Source: an uncultured Lachnoclostridium sp.
GTDB taxonomy: Bacteria > Bacillota > Clostridia > Lachnospirales > Lachnospiraceae
Length of the DNA: 5,055 nucleotides
Assembly (NCBI GenBank): GCA_902464595.1
Contig: CABQJX010000155.1
Location: 1 to 5,055 of the forward strand
Direction: 5' to 3'
Both the position numbers and the translations under genes were made by a program. The notes under the pieces were generated by a model, which was not told the DNA's origin, ran no database searches, and worked only from the letters and a program-made list of their open reading frames with translations. How positions within the stretch are numbered: position 1 is the first letter of the stretch; the number at the start of each line of letters is the position of its first letter. Positions 1 to 5,055 of the stretch are shown piece after piece.

Positions 1-273
1 AAGGCAGAGCAGGAGCTGTCAGGGCGGGAAGCAGCAGAGCGGGAGATGATGGAAGGAGAGGGAAATCCAGGGGAAAATTCTATCAAATCCAGGGAAAATA
101 AGATGAAAACTCAAAATGAGGAAAAATCTCAGAATAAGGAAACGGATCTGTCTGAGGAAAAATCTCAAAGTAAAGAAGAAGAAAACGAGAAAAAAACTCA
201 GGAATATATCCCCGACCACCCTCCTATCCCGAAGGAAGCCAACCGCTGGGATTATCCGGACAGCAAAGAAGAA
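1..273 (+). other. E/K-rich low-complexity N-terminal stalk region
   Basis: Residues 1-91 are dominated by Glu, Lys, Asn, Gln and Ser, with almost no hydrophobic residues until about residue 70. The composition is that of a disordered or coiled stalk such as those that lift Gram-positive surface proteins off the membrane or wall. The coding strand is strikingly purine-rich and more A-rich than the rest of the gene. The region holds the short peptide repeat EEKSQNKE / EEKSQSKE and ends in a Pro-containing stretch (PDHPPIPKEA). It has no signal peptide, which suggests that the export signal lies upstream of the window. A role as spacer is inference from composition. Confidence 0.7.
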
Positions 274-3200
274 GGGGATGGGGATTCCAAGGATGACGGC
301 TCAGGAAACTTAGGGGGAGGAAATGGAAGCAGCGGGGAAGAAGGGGAAGGAGGGGGCTCCGGCTCCGGCGGTTCCTCCCAGGGGCAGCCCGGCAGCCCGG
401 ACAGCTCTTTTGTGATGCCCCAGGCCTCCATGTCGCCTTTTACCTTTGGGGTATACGAGGCATCTGCCTCTCTGACCATTTCGGATCCGTCCCTTGCAGT
501 CATCAAGGGGGTACGGCTTGTTTTCTACGAGAAGGACGCCTCCCGTGCCTCTTACCGGAAGCTTTACCGCACATCAGGCTCTGTGTCTGTAGAGCCGTTG
601 AAGCCGGATACCGAGTATGAGGTGGAGGGATATTTTGATTATGAGCATCCCCAGTACGGAAAGCAGAGGGAAGTGTTTGCCCAGCGGGCTTACTGCGGCC
701 GCACCCTTCCCATCTCCTCTCTGACGCCTTTGGAAATTTCCCAGAGACCGGGGGAAGAAATCTATCCCAACGGGATCCAGATTAAGGAGCTGACTGTAAC
801 CAGCGGGGAAAGCCCACAGGATCCCGGCACGGCGACAAAGTCTCAGACCGGGGGACAGAAGGAAAAAGCAGGCTCCGGGAAAAGCACCCTTTCTTACCTT
901 TCATCGGTTCAGATGGAATTTGATAAAACAGGCTCTCCTGACTGGAACAGTCCGGAAGCAGTGCTGGGCTCCTCCCAGCTGTCCGCGCTCAAAAGAGGGG
1001 AAGGGGTGGATTGGAGAACCGCGGATATTCTGGATTCCAACAGCCGCTATCACTATAAAATGAAGTTTTATGACCGTTTTGGAAACCAGCTTCCCATTAA
1101 GGATCCGTCTGGGGCAGAGGGAGATGCCAGAACGTCGAAAGAGGCTCCGGCGGCCTCTGTCCGGGTTTCCAGGGACAGCAATGTGAACCGGCTGGAGGTA
1201 CAGATCCAGATCGACAACCCGGACCGGGCTGCGTTCCGGGACTTCCAGGGAGCCGCCCGTCCCAGCCTTTTTATCACCACAGCCAGCAAACCGGATGCGC
1301 CCATCCGGTTTACGGTGGAGGGGGAGAAGGAGGAGTTCAGCAGGTACGTGCTGAGCAGCGATTCAAACAGGCTTACGATCACAAGCCTGCTGCCGGGAAC
1401 CTCCTATACCCTATGGGTACGGGGAAGCTATGATCTGGAGGATGGCCGAACCTATGAAAATCAGGTAATGGGAAGCGCCCTTACCACTACGGATGCCCTT
1501 TCCAGTCTGGGAACGGTTAATTTTTCCATGGAAGCCTCAGATATTGGCCACAGCTCTGCCCTCATAACCTCCAGGCTGCGCTCTGCGGTGAACCAGGCTC
1601 TGTATCCTTACGTGTCAGAGCTGGAGCTGTCCTTGGAGAAGAAGGGGGAGAAGCAGTTCTCCTTTGCCATGAGGAAGGAAGAATTGGAAAAAAATTCCAT
1701 CGGGCCGGATCAGAGAACCTATCTCCTGCGGGAAGGAAACCAGGGAAGCCCTTATGATCCCCAGATCACAGTGGTTCTTCCGGATACGGCTTCTGATTCC
1801 ATGAGTGTATGGGACGCCCTTCTCACAACCGGAGAGCTGCGTGTTTGGTATAAGGAGGGAAATCTCGCCTCTGCATCGGATTACAAGGCAGTCCTTCGGG
1901 CCAAGGCAGTCCGGGGAGACAGCAACGGTACCGTGGAGGAGGACGTGACAGGACGGCATGATTCTGTCAATTTTAAGACACTGCGCCAGCCCGTGTATGT
2001 AAGCTATGATATGTCATTTATCAATGGCAGCACAGCCACCTTCTACGACTTCCGTGTCAACGACCCGGATAAAGCGGTGGCAGGAGGAAATCTTACTATG
2101 AGGGTGCGTATGGCGACCAACAATAAGGTAATGGCCATTTACACCTACACAGTGGAGCAGCTGGCAGGGATGAGCGAGCTGGTATTTGAGGGGCTGGAGG
2201 AGAACACAGACTATTTTTTGGATGTGATTGCCCTGGAATACAACGAAGGCTATTCCACCTCCTCCAAAGAGCTGCAAAAGGAGCTGTATCTGGAGGATCA
2301 AAGCAGGATTTCCTTTAAGACAGTGAACAGCCTGTCCGGATCCCTGACGGTGGAGAGCATGAAGAACGGATACCAGGAGCAAAAGCCCCAGGATGGTATC
2401 GGCGTAGAGAGCGTTAATCTATTTGACATCAATGACAGTGTCCTTGACAAGGCAGCGGGGAGCACGGGCCTGAACACCAGTAATGGAAACGTGGCTTCCG
2501 GTTACATCCGGGTAGACCAGGGCTCTGCCTACTATCTGGGAGGAGGGATCGGAACCTCAGTGGTAGAGTATGACCAGGATCAGACATACCTGCGCAATAT
2601 CGACCGCAGCGGCATCTACGTCCCTTCCCAGAGCGCAGCCTATATCCGGGTCAATGTATCCGCATATAATATGGGGGCAGCCTATGTGAGCCGGATGCTC
2701 TATGGGGAATCTGACTCCAAGGCAAACCTGATCCGCAGCCAGGGCGTGTCCATCAAGCAGGGCAGCTGCCTGAGGGAGAAGACCGCTCCAAATGGGGATA
2801 AGAGTGTGACCGAGGAATCGAACCAGAAGGCTGCCAGCACTGATTTTATTTCTTTTGATTCCTCCAAGCCCCTGATTCGGCTTTACGCCAGCCCGGGGGA
2901 TGCAGGAACCTTTGTAAACAGGGACTACCGTGCTGCCTTCTTCTACGATCAAGACCATAATTATGTGGGTTCTGTGGATCTGAACAATCTGGGGGGCATG
3001 ATTCCGGTGACAAGCTATCCCCAGGGAGCCGTTTACGTGCGGCTGAATCTGAGTGGGGAATCGGAAAAAAGCCTGTTTCTAGGCCAGCCATCGGATCAGG
3101 TGTACGGAGAGAACCTTCTTGCCGACAGCCGGGTGGCCTGGCATGACGGCTCCTATGGAACCTGGAATAACCGTTACACAGACCAGGGAATGAACAAGCA

Positions 3201-4998
3201 CAAAAAGTATTCCGATTATGTGGCAGTGAAGCCCTCCACCGTTTATGAGACCAGCTCCGGCTGTGAGGCCATCCAGGTGTTTGACAGCAAGAAGAATTTC
3301 CTGGGATATTTAGGAAGGGGTGTAAACTTAAAGATTTATCTGCGGACTCCTGAAAATGCGGCGTATGTGCGTGTCAACGCAGATTTTAAGGAGGACCACA
3401 GCCGGTTCCCTGTCTTACGCCAGTCTTCCCCGGTCTTTGACCAGACCGCTGTTACCGTGGGATTTGGCGTAAGGCTGGAGGATCAGGACAGGTATCTGGG
3501 AGAAGATCCTGCGTTCACCCTGGAATACGAAAAAACAGACAGCCAGGGACAGGTAAGCCAGTGGAAGGAGGAATATCCGGTAGACGGCCAGAGCCGTGTA
3601 TTCCAGGCCTCCCAATATCTGAAAGACCAGGAGCCGGGATGCCATTTTACCATAACCCAGACCGTAGAGATCGGCGGACACCGCATTGTGCTGGATACAT
3701 TGGCCTTTGATACCTCCAGAGCTTATAATATCATTTCCTCAGAGGCAGGGCTTCGGATGGCGAATTATTCCAATATGGATCATTATATCGTCACCAGCGA
3801 TATTGAGATGAACCGATCCTACGTCATCGACTTTTTCTATGGAAAGATCGATTTCGGAGGCCACCGTCTGGTCATGAAGGATCAGCGAACCCTGGTTCAA
3901 TATCTGTATGAAGGGGCAGAGATCACCAATCTGTCAGCGGAGATCACCCCTCCCAAGACTTCCATCAGCAACGGGGGGATCCTGATTCTGGAAAACAGGG
4001 GGACGGTCAGCCATGTGGTGCTCCGTACCAAGCTGGACAACCAGCTGGGAAATTATACCGTCGGTGGGATTGCCCGGACAAACTATGGTACAATTGACCG
4101 GTTTGCTGTGGAGCTTACAGGAAAATTTTATGTCCAGAGCAATGCAGGAGCGGTGGCAGGAACCAATTATGGGCAGATCACAAACGGCTATGTGGTGGGC
4201 CAGGAGGGCAGCACCATGATCGTGGATCCGGATGCCGTCGGGCAGAATGACCGGTCAAACCGGGGAGGTATTGCAGGAAACAATGCAAACGGCAGGATCG
4301 AACATGTGTACAGCGTTCTGGTGGTAGAGGATCATTTTGGGGAAAACGGGGGAAAAGAGCCGTCAGGAACCGAATATGCCGGCCTGGTGGCAGGAAGAAC
4401 CTCAGGGGAGGTAAGCCACGCCTTTGGCGTTGGCATGGTGTTAAAAAACGACGTCCTTCTCAAGACCAACGGACCGGTTTTGGGCAGCGTGAGCGGAAAG
4501 ACATCCCAGATCAGCTATGTAGAGACTCAGGCCTTTTCGGATCTTCACTACAATAATATTTACAACAACCAGGTGACCGTATCCTCCCTATGGGACAAAA
4601 CATGGATGGATCAGTCCATCAATGGGGACGGGGCCTTTGCCACAGCCGTTGTGGCGGACGGATATTATCCCCAGGTCGCTATGTCCGGCTGTATGGAGGG
4701 AAAACAGCCCTTATACCGGCTGCCAACCCTCTATACCGGATCCGTTCCTAAGGTAATATCCGTGCAGGTTCTGGAGCACACGGACGATACGGCCAGGATC
4801 CAGGTGGGATTTGAGAATAAGAACCGTATGCAGATCAAAGGTATGGATATTGCTGTGATGAATATGGACAGCAGCAGCCAGAGGGTGTATGAGAGTGCCG
4901 CTAAAGCCCAGGTGGAATCCCAGGGAGCCGATGAGGAGGGAAATTATTACGCAGTCCTTTCCATCAGCCAGCCTTCGAAATTCCGTTCCAAATATTAG
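1..4998 (+). CDS. Giant modular surface protein with Fn3-like, phage-tail-like and GLUG/M26_N-like domains (5' partial)
   Basis: A single frame runs from base 1 to TAG 4996-4998, at least 1665 residues. Order: E/K-rich region (residues 1-91), Gly/Ser linker (92-136), five Fn3-like beta modules (137-777), three phage-tail-like binding modules (806-1143), a beta spacer (1144-1242), an M26_N/GLUG-like region (1243-1520) and a C-terminal beta module (1581-1665). The likely role is adhesion or glycan/host-matrix binding at the cell surface, inferred from architecture. No HExxH zinc-protease motif, LPxTG motif, transmembrane helix or signal peptide is present, and only five cysteines are seen, as is usual for Gram-positive surface proteins. 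The first ATG (46) follows 15 sense codons of the same charged composition and has no well-spaced ribosome binding site, so I treat it as internal and the gene as starting upstream. The closest named grouping I would expect is the 'ZmpA/ZmpB/ZmpC-related' proteins; no gene symbol is justified. The 3' end may be a frameshift rather than a natural stop. Confidence 0.9.
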   Translation, partial: KAEQELSGREAAEREMMEGEGNPGENSIKSRENKMKTQNEEKSQNKETDLSEEKSQSKEEENEKKTQEYIPDHPPIPKEANRWDYPDSKEEGDGDSKDDGSGNLGGGNGSSGEEGEGGGSGSGGSSQGQPGSPDSSFVMPQASMSPFTFGVYEASASLTISDPSLAVIKGVRLVFYEKDASRASYRKLYRTSGSVSVEPLKPDTEYEVEGYFDYEHPQYGKQREVFAQRAYCGRTLPISSLTPLEISQRPGEEIYPNGIQIKELTVTSGESPQDPGTATKSQTGGQKEKAGSGKSTLSYLSSVQMEFDKTGSPDWNSPEAVLGSSQLSALKRGEGVDWRTADILDSNSRYHYKMKFYDRFGNQLPIKDPSGAEGDARTSKEAPAASVRVSRDSNVNRLEVQIQIDNPDRAAFRDFQGAARPSLFITTASKPDAPIRFTVEGEKEEFSRYVLSSDSNRLTITSLLPGTSYTLWVRGSYDLEDGRTYENQVMGSALTTTDALSSLGTVNFSMEASDIGHSSALITSRLRSAVNQALYPYVSELELSLEKKGEKQFSFAMRKEELEKNSIGPDQRTYLLREGNQGSPYDPQITVVLPDTASDSMSVWDALLTTGELRVWYKEGNLASASDYKAVLRAKAVRGDSNGTVEEDVTGRHDSVNFKTLRQPVYVSYDMSFINGSTATFYDFRVNDPDKAVAGGNLTMRVRMATNNKVMAIYTYTVEQLAGMSELVFEGLEENTDYFLDVIALEYNEGYSTSSKELQKELYLEDQSRISFKTVNSLSGSLTVESMKNGYQEQKPQDGIGVESVNLFDINDSVLDKAAGSTGLNTSNGNVASGYIRVDQGSAYYLGGGIGTSVVEYDQDQTYLRNIDRSGIYVPSQSAAYIRVNVSAYNMGAAYVSRMLYGESDSKANLIRSQGVSIKQGSCLREKTAPNGDKSVTEESNQKAASTDFISFDSSKPLIRLYASPGDAGTFVNRDYRAAFFYDQDHNYVGSVDLNNLGGMIPVTSYPQGAVYVRLNLSGESEKSLFLGQPSDQVYGENLLADSRVAWHDGSYGTWNNRYTDQGMNKHKKYSDYVAVKPSTVYETSSGCEAIQVFDSKKNFLGYLGRGVNLKIYLRTPENAAYVRVNADFKEDHSRFPVLRQSSPVFDQTAVTVGFGVRLEDQDRYLGEDPAFTLEYEKTDSQGQVSQWKEEYPVDGQSRVFQASQYLKDQEPGCHFTITQTVEIGGHRIVLDTLAFDTSRAYNIISSEAGLRMANYSNMDHYIVTSDIEMNRSYVIDFFYGKIDFGGHRLVMKDQRTLVQYLYEGAEITNLSAEITPPKTSISNGGILILENRGTVSHVVLRTKLDNQLGNYTVGGIARTNYGTIDRFAVELTGKFYVQSNAGAVAGTNYGQITNGYVVGQEGSTMIVDPDAVGQNDRSNRGGIAGNNANGRIEHVYSVLVVEDHFGENGGKEPSGTEYAGLVAGRTSGEVSHAFGVGMVLKNDVLLKTNGPVLGSVSGKTSQISYVETQAFSDLHYNNIYNNQVTVSSLWDKTWMDQSINGDGAFATAVVADGYYPQVAMSGCMEGKQPLYRLPTLYTGSVPKVISVQVLEHTDDTARIQVGFENKNRMQIKGMDIAVMNMDSSSQRVYESAAKAQVESQGADEEGNYYAVLSISQPSKFRSKY
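118..167 (+). repeat. Direct repeat of 14 bp, two copies
   Basis: The 14-base sequence gaggaaaaatctca occurs exactly at 118-131 and again at 154-167, with a 36-base period (12 codons). It encodes the peptide repeat EEKSQ(N/S)KE in the same reading frame. Such in-frame repeats in stalk regions can expand or contract by slippage without breaking the frame. Confidence 0.85.
274..408 (+). other. Gly/Ser/Asp/Glu flexible linker
   Basis: Residues 92-136 consist mainly of Gly, Ser, Asp and Glu, with runs such as GGG and SGSGGSS, and are predicted to be disordered. The stretch joins the charged stalk to the first folded beta module, which starts near residue 137 (SFVMPQAS). Its purine-rich, ggg-rich coding bias continues that of the upstream stalk and ends where the folded modules begin. 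Confidence 0.8.
409..2331 (+). other. Five Fn3-like beta modules in an alternating A-B-A-B-A array
   Basis: My boundaries are A1 409-720, B1 721-1137, A2 1138-1500, B2 1501-1989 and A3 1990-2331. A modules share a DP/NPD-x-A element near their start (SDPSLAV, DNPDRAA, NDPDKAV). They also share the Fn3 hallmark 'L-x-P-x-T-x-Y-x-(V/L)' or its variant late in the domain (LKPDTEYEVEG, LLPGTSYTLWV, LEENTDYFLDV). They end in a T...S(S/G)L junction. B modules carry a YP(N/Y)-containing element (IYPNGIQIKEL, LYPYVSELEL) and a longer, less Fn3-like body. Fn3 domains in bacterial surface proteins usually act as spacers or protein/glycan-binding modules. The A assignment is fairly secure from the T-x-Y strand motif; grouping the B modules together is tentative. 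Confidence 0.6.
2416..3429 (+). repeat. Three tandem phage-tail-like ligand-binding modules
   Basis: Three diverged copies lie at 2416-2709, 2725-3093 and 3112-3429. Each starts with NL (NLFDIND, NLIRSQG, NLLADSR). Each has a central strand with an aromatic followed by D and then (T/N)-aromatic (YDQDQTYL, FYDQDHNYVG, FDSKKNFLG). Each ends with a (Y)(I/V)R(V/L)N strand (AYIRVNVS, VYVRLNLS, AYVRVNAD) preceded by a Pro-containing loop. This motif order resembles the roughly 100-residue beta-sandwich modules recurrent in Firmicutes phage tail/baseplate proteins and some cell-surface proteins, where they are thought to bind carbohydrate. The middle copy carries an extra charged loop of about 25 residues after its start. 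The repetition is seen directly; the family link and ligand type are inference. Confidence 0.65.
3430..3726 (+). other. Beta-rich spacer module
   Basis: Residues 1144-1242 show alternating hydrophobic strands (TAVTVGFGVRLE, AFTLEYEK, HFTITQTVEI, RIVLDTLAFDT) typical of an immunoglobulin- or Fn3-like sandwich. The segment joins the phage-tail-like repeats to the M26_N-like region. I cannot place it in a named family. Confidence 0.45.
3727..4560 (+). other. M26/Zmp N-terminal-like region with six GLUG-like repeats
   Basis: The segment begins with an element typical of M26_N/GLUG proteins: 'Y-x-V/I-x-S/T-D-I/L-(x)-N', then 'F-x-G-K-I/L-D-F-G-G-H' (HYIVTSDIEMN, YGKIDFGGHRL), then a short 'EGAEITNLSAEI' strand. 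Six repeats follow, with starts near 3973, 4063, 4147, 4264, 4378 and 4471, of the form GG(I/L)(A)GxNxGxIxxxYVVG. Clear examples are GGIARTNYGTIDRF, GAVAGTNYGQITNGY and GGIAGNNANGRIEHVY. In known proteins this combination precedes the zinc protease domain of IgA1/Zmp peptidases or stands alone in adhesins, and it is expected to form a right-handed beta-helix. No HExxH occurs anywhere in the window. The repeat identification is strong; the function is inference. Confidence 0.75.
4568..4995 (+). other. Post-helix connector and truncated-looking C-terminal beta module
   Basis: A connector containing SLWDKTWM and GYYPQVAMSG leads to PLYRLPTL near 4728, a pattern commonly seen closing GLUG regions. 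Next comes a beta module at residues 1581-1665 (VPKVISVQVLEH, ARIQVGFEN, MQIKGMDIAVMNM, NYYAVLSISQPSKFRSKY). In Zmp-related proteins, as I recall them, a module of this kind ends with 'P-x-x-(Y/F)-x-S-x-Y' followed by a further V/I-rich strand. Here the stop comes directly after RSKY, so the last strand seems to be missing in this frame. Confidence 0.5.
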
Positions 4999-5055
4999 TA
5001 TAACAACTCTGATTATCTCCAAAAAGCCCGGAAATACGGGCATTTCACGGGATAT
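4990..5055 (+). pseudogene. Possible frameshifted continuation of the large CDS
   Basis: The main frame stops at TAG 4996-4998 directly after RSKY. If one T of the TT at 4995-4996 is skipped, the reading continues S-I-T-T-L-I-I-S-K-K-P-G-N and stays open to the window end. This alternating hydrophobic strand followed by a KPGN turn is what I would expect next in the module. That makes an indel, either genuine or a sequencing error, a reasonable explanation. Nineteen open codons alone prove little, so the case rests on the strand pattern and its exact join. The alternative is a natural stop followed by a terminator. Confidence 0.35.
5021..5045 (-). terminator. Candidate intrinsic terminator, best read on the minus strand
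   Basis: On the minus strand GCCCG-TATTTC-CGGGC (5041 to 5026) forms a 5-bp all-G/C stem with a 6-base loop, followed directly by five T (complement of 5025-5021). This would end a convergent gene lying to the right of the window. On the plus strand the same stem is followed only by ATTTC, which is weak. The stem is short and would be coincidental if the CDS really continues through it in another frame. Confidence 0.35.

Noticed and set aside
46..49. ATGA overlap: a frame open from the window start ends at TGA 47-49, overlapping ATG 46, as in a coupled operon junction.
   Set aside because: The 15 codons of that frame (RQSRSCQGGKQQSGR) do not look like a protein end, whereas the main frame upstream matches the charged stalk. 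The main protein also lacks a signal peptide if it starts here.
2082..2100. AGGAGG at 2082-2087 followed after 10 bases by an in-frame ATG at 2098, resembling an internal translation start.
   Set aside because: It falls inside a beta strand of module A3, would start a product in mid-domain without an export signal, and purine-rich Gly-Gly codons produce such matches by chance.
2557..2958. Minus-strand open frame of 133 codons, the longest antisense frame.
   Set aside because: It lies wholly antisense to the well-supported large CDS, its protein has no recognisable domain, and it has no promoter or ribosome binding site that I can see.
3564..3574. Strong Shine-Dalgarno-like run (ggaaggaggaa) inside the coding region.
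   Set aside because: No start codon lies at a suitable distance downstream; the run simply encodes W-K-E-E.
4013..4219. Plus-strand 68-codon frame in another phase.
   Set aside because: It is contained within the GLUG repeats and its Trp/Met/Arg-rich product is typical of an out-of-frame reading.
4711..5043. Minus-strand open frame of 110 codons reaching past the end of the large CDS.
   Set aside because: Most of it is antisense to the C-terminal module, its start lies within the hairpin region, and its composition looks like a shadow frame. A minus-strand terminator here would also sit inside it.

Overview
The window is almost entirely one very large open reading frame on the + strand. It is open from the first base and stops at TAG 4996-4998, giving at least 1665 residues. 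I see no RNA gene, CRISPR array, insertion sequence or second complete gene. Moderate G+C, heavy use of gga/ggg, gaa/gag and cgg/agg codons, and the protein architecture suggest a Firmicute, most likely a gut Lachnospiraceae-type Clostridium relative. That taxonomic call is inference from style and was not searched.

Layout, with residues counted from the first codon of the window: (1) 1-273, a highly charged E/K-rich low-complexity stretch containing a short direct repeat; (2) 274-408, a Gly/Ser/Asp/Glu linker; (3) 409-2331, five beta-rich modules that I read as an alternating A-B-A-B-A array of fibronectin-III-like folds; (4) 2416-3429, three tandem modules resembling the roughly 100-residue ligand-binding beta-sandwiches of Firmicutes phage tail and surface proteins; (5) 3430-3726, a further beta-rich spacer; (6) 3727-4560, a region resembling the N-terminal domain of M26/Zmp-type surface proteins, followed by six GLUG-like repeats (probable beta-helix); (7) 4568-4995, a connector and a C-terminal beta module that stops abruptly.

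The picture is a modular, probably extracellular, adhesin-like or matrix-binding protein. Neither end looks natural. No signal peptide, membrane segment or sorting motif lies inside the window, and the frame is open upstream of the first ATG. At the 3' end the last module appears to lose its final strand at the TAG, while the +1 frame immediately continues with a plausible strand. The most interesting points are this possible single-base frameshift, the unusual combination of phage-tail-like modules with a Zmp-like GLUG helix and no visible peptidase motif, and a pair of mutually exclusive hairpins in the last 30 bases.
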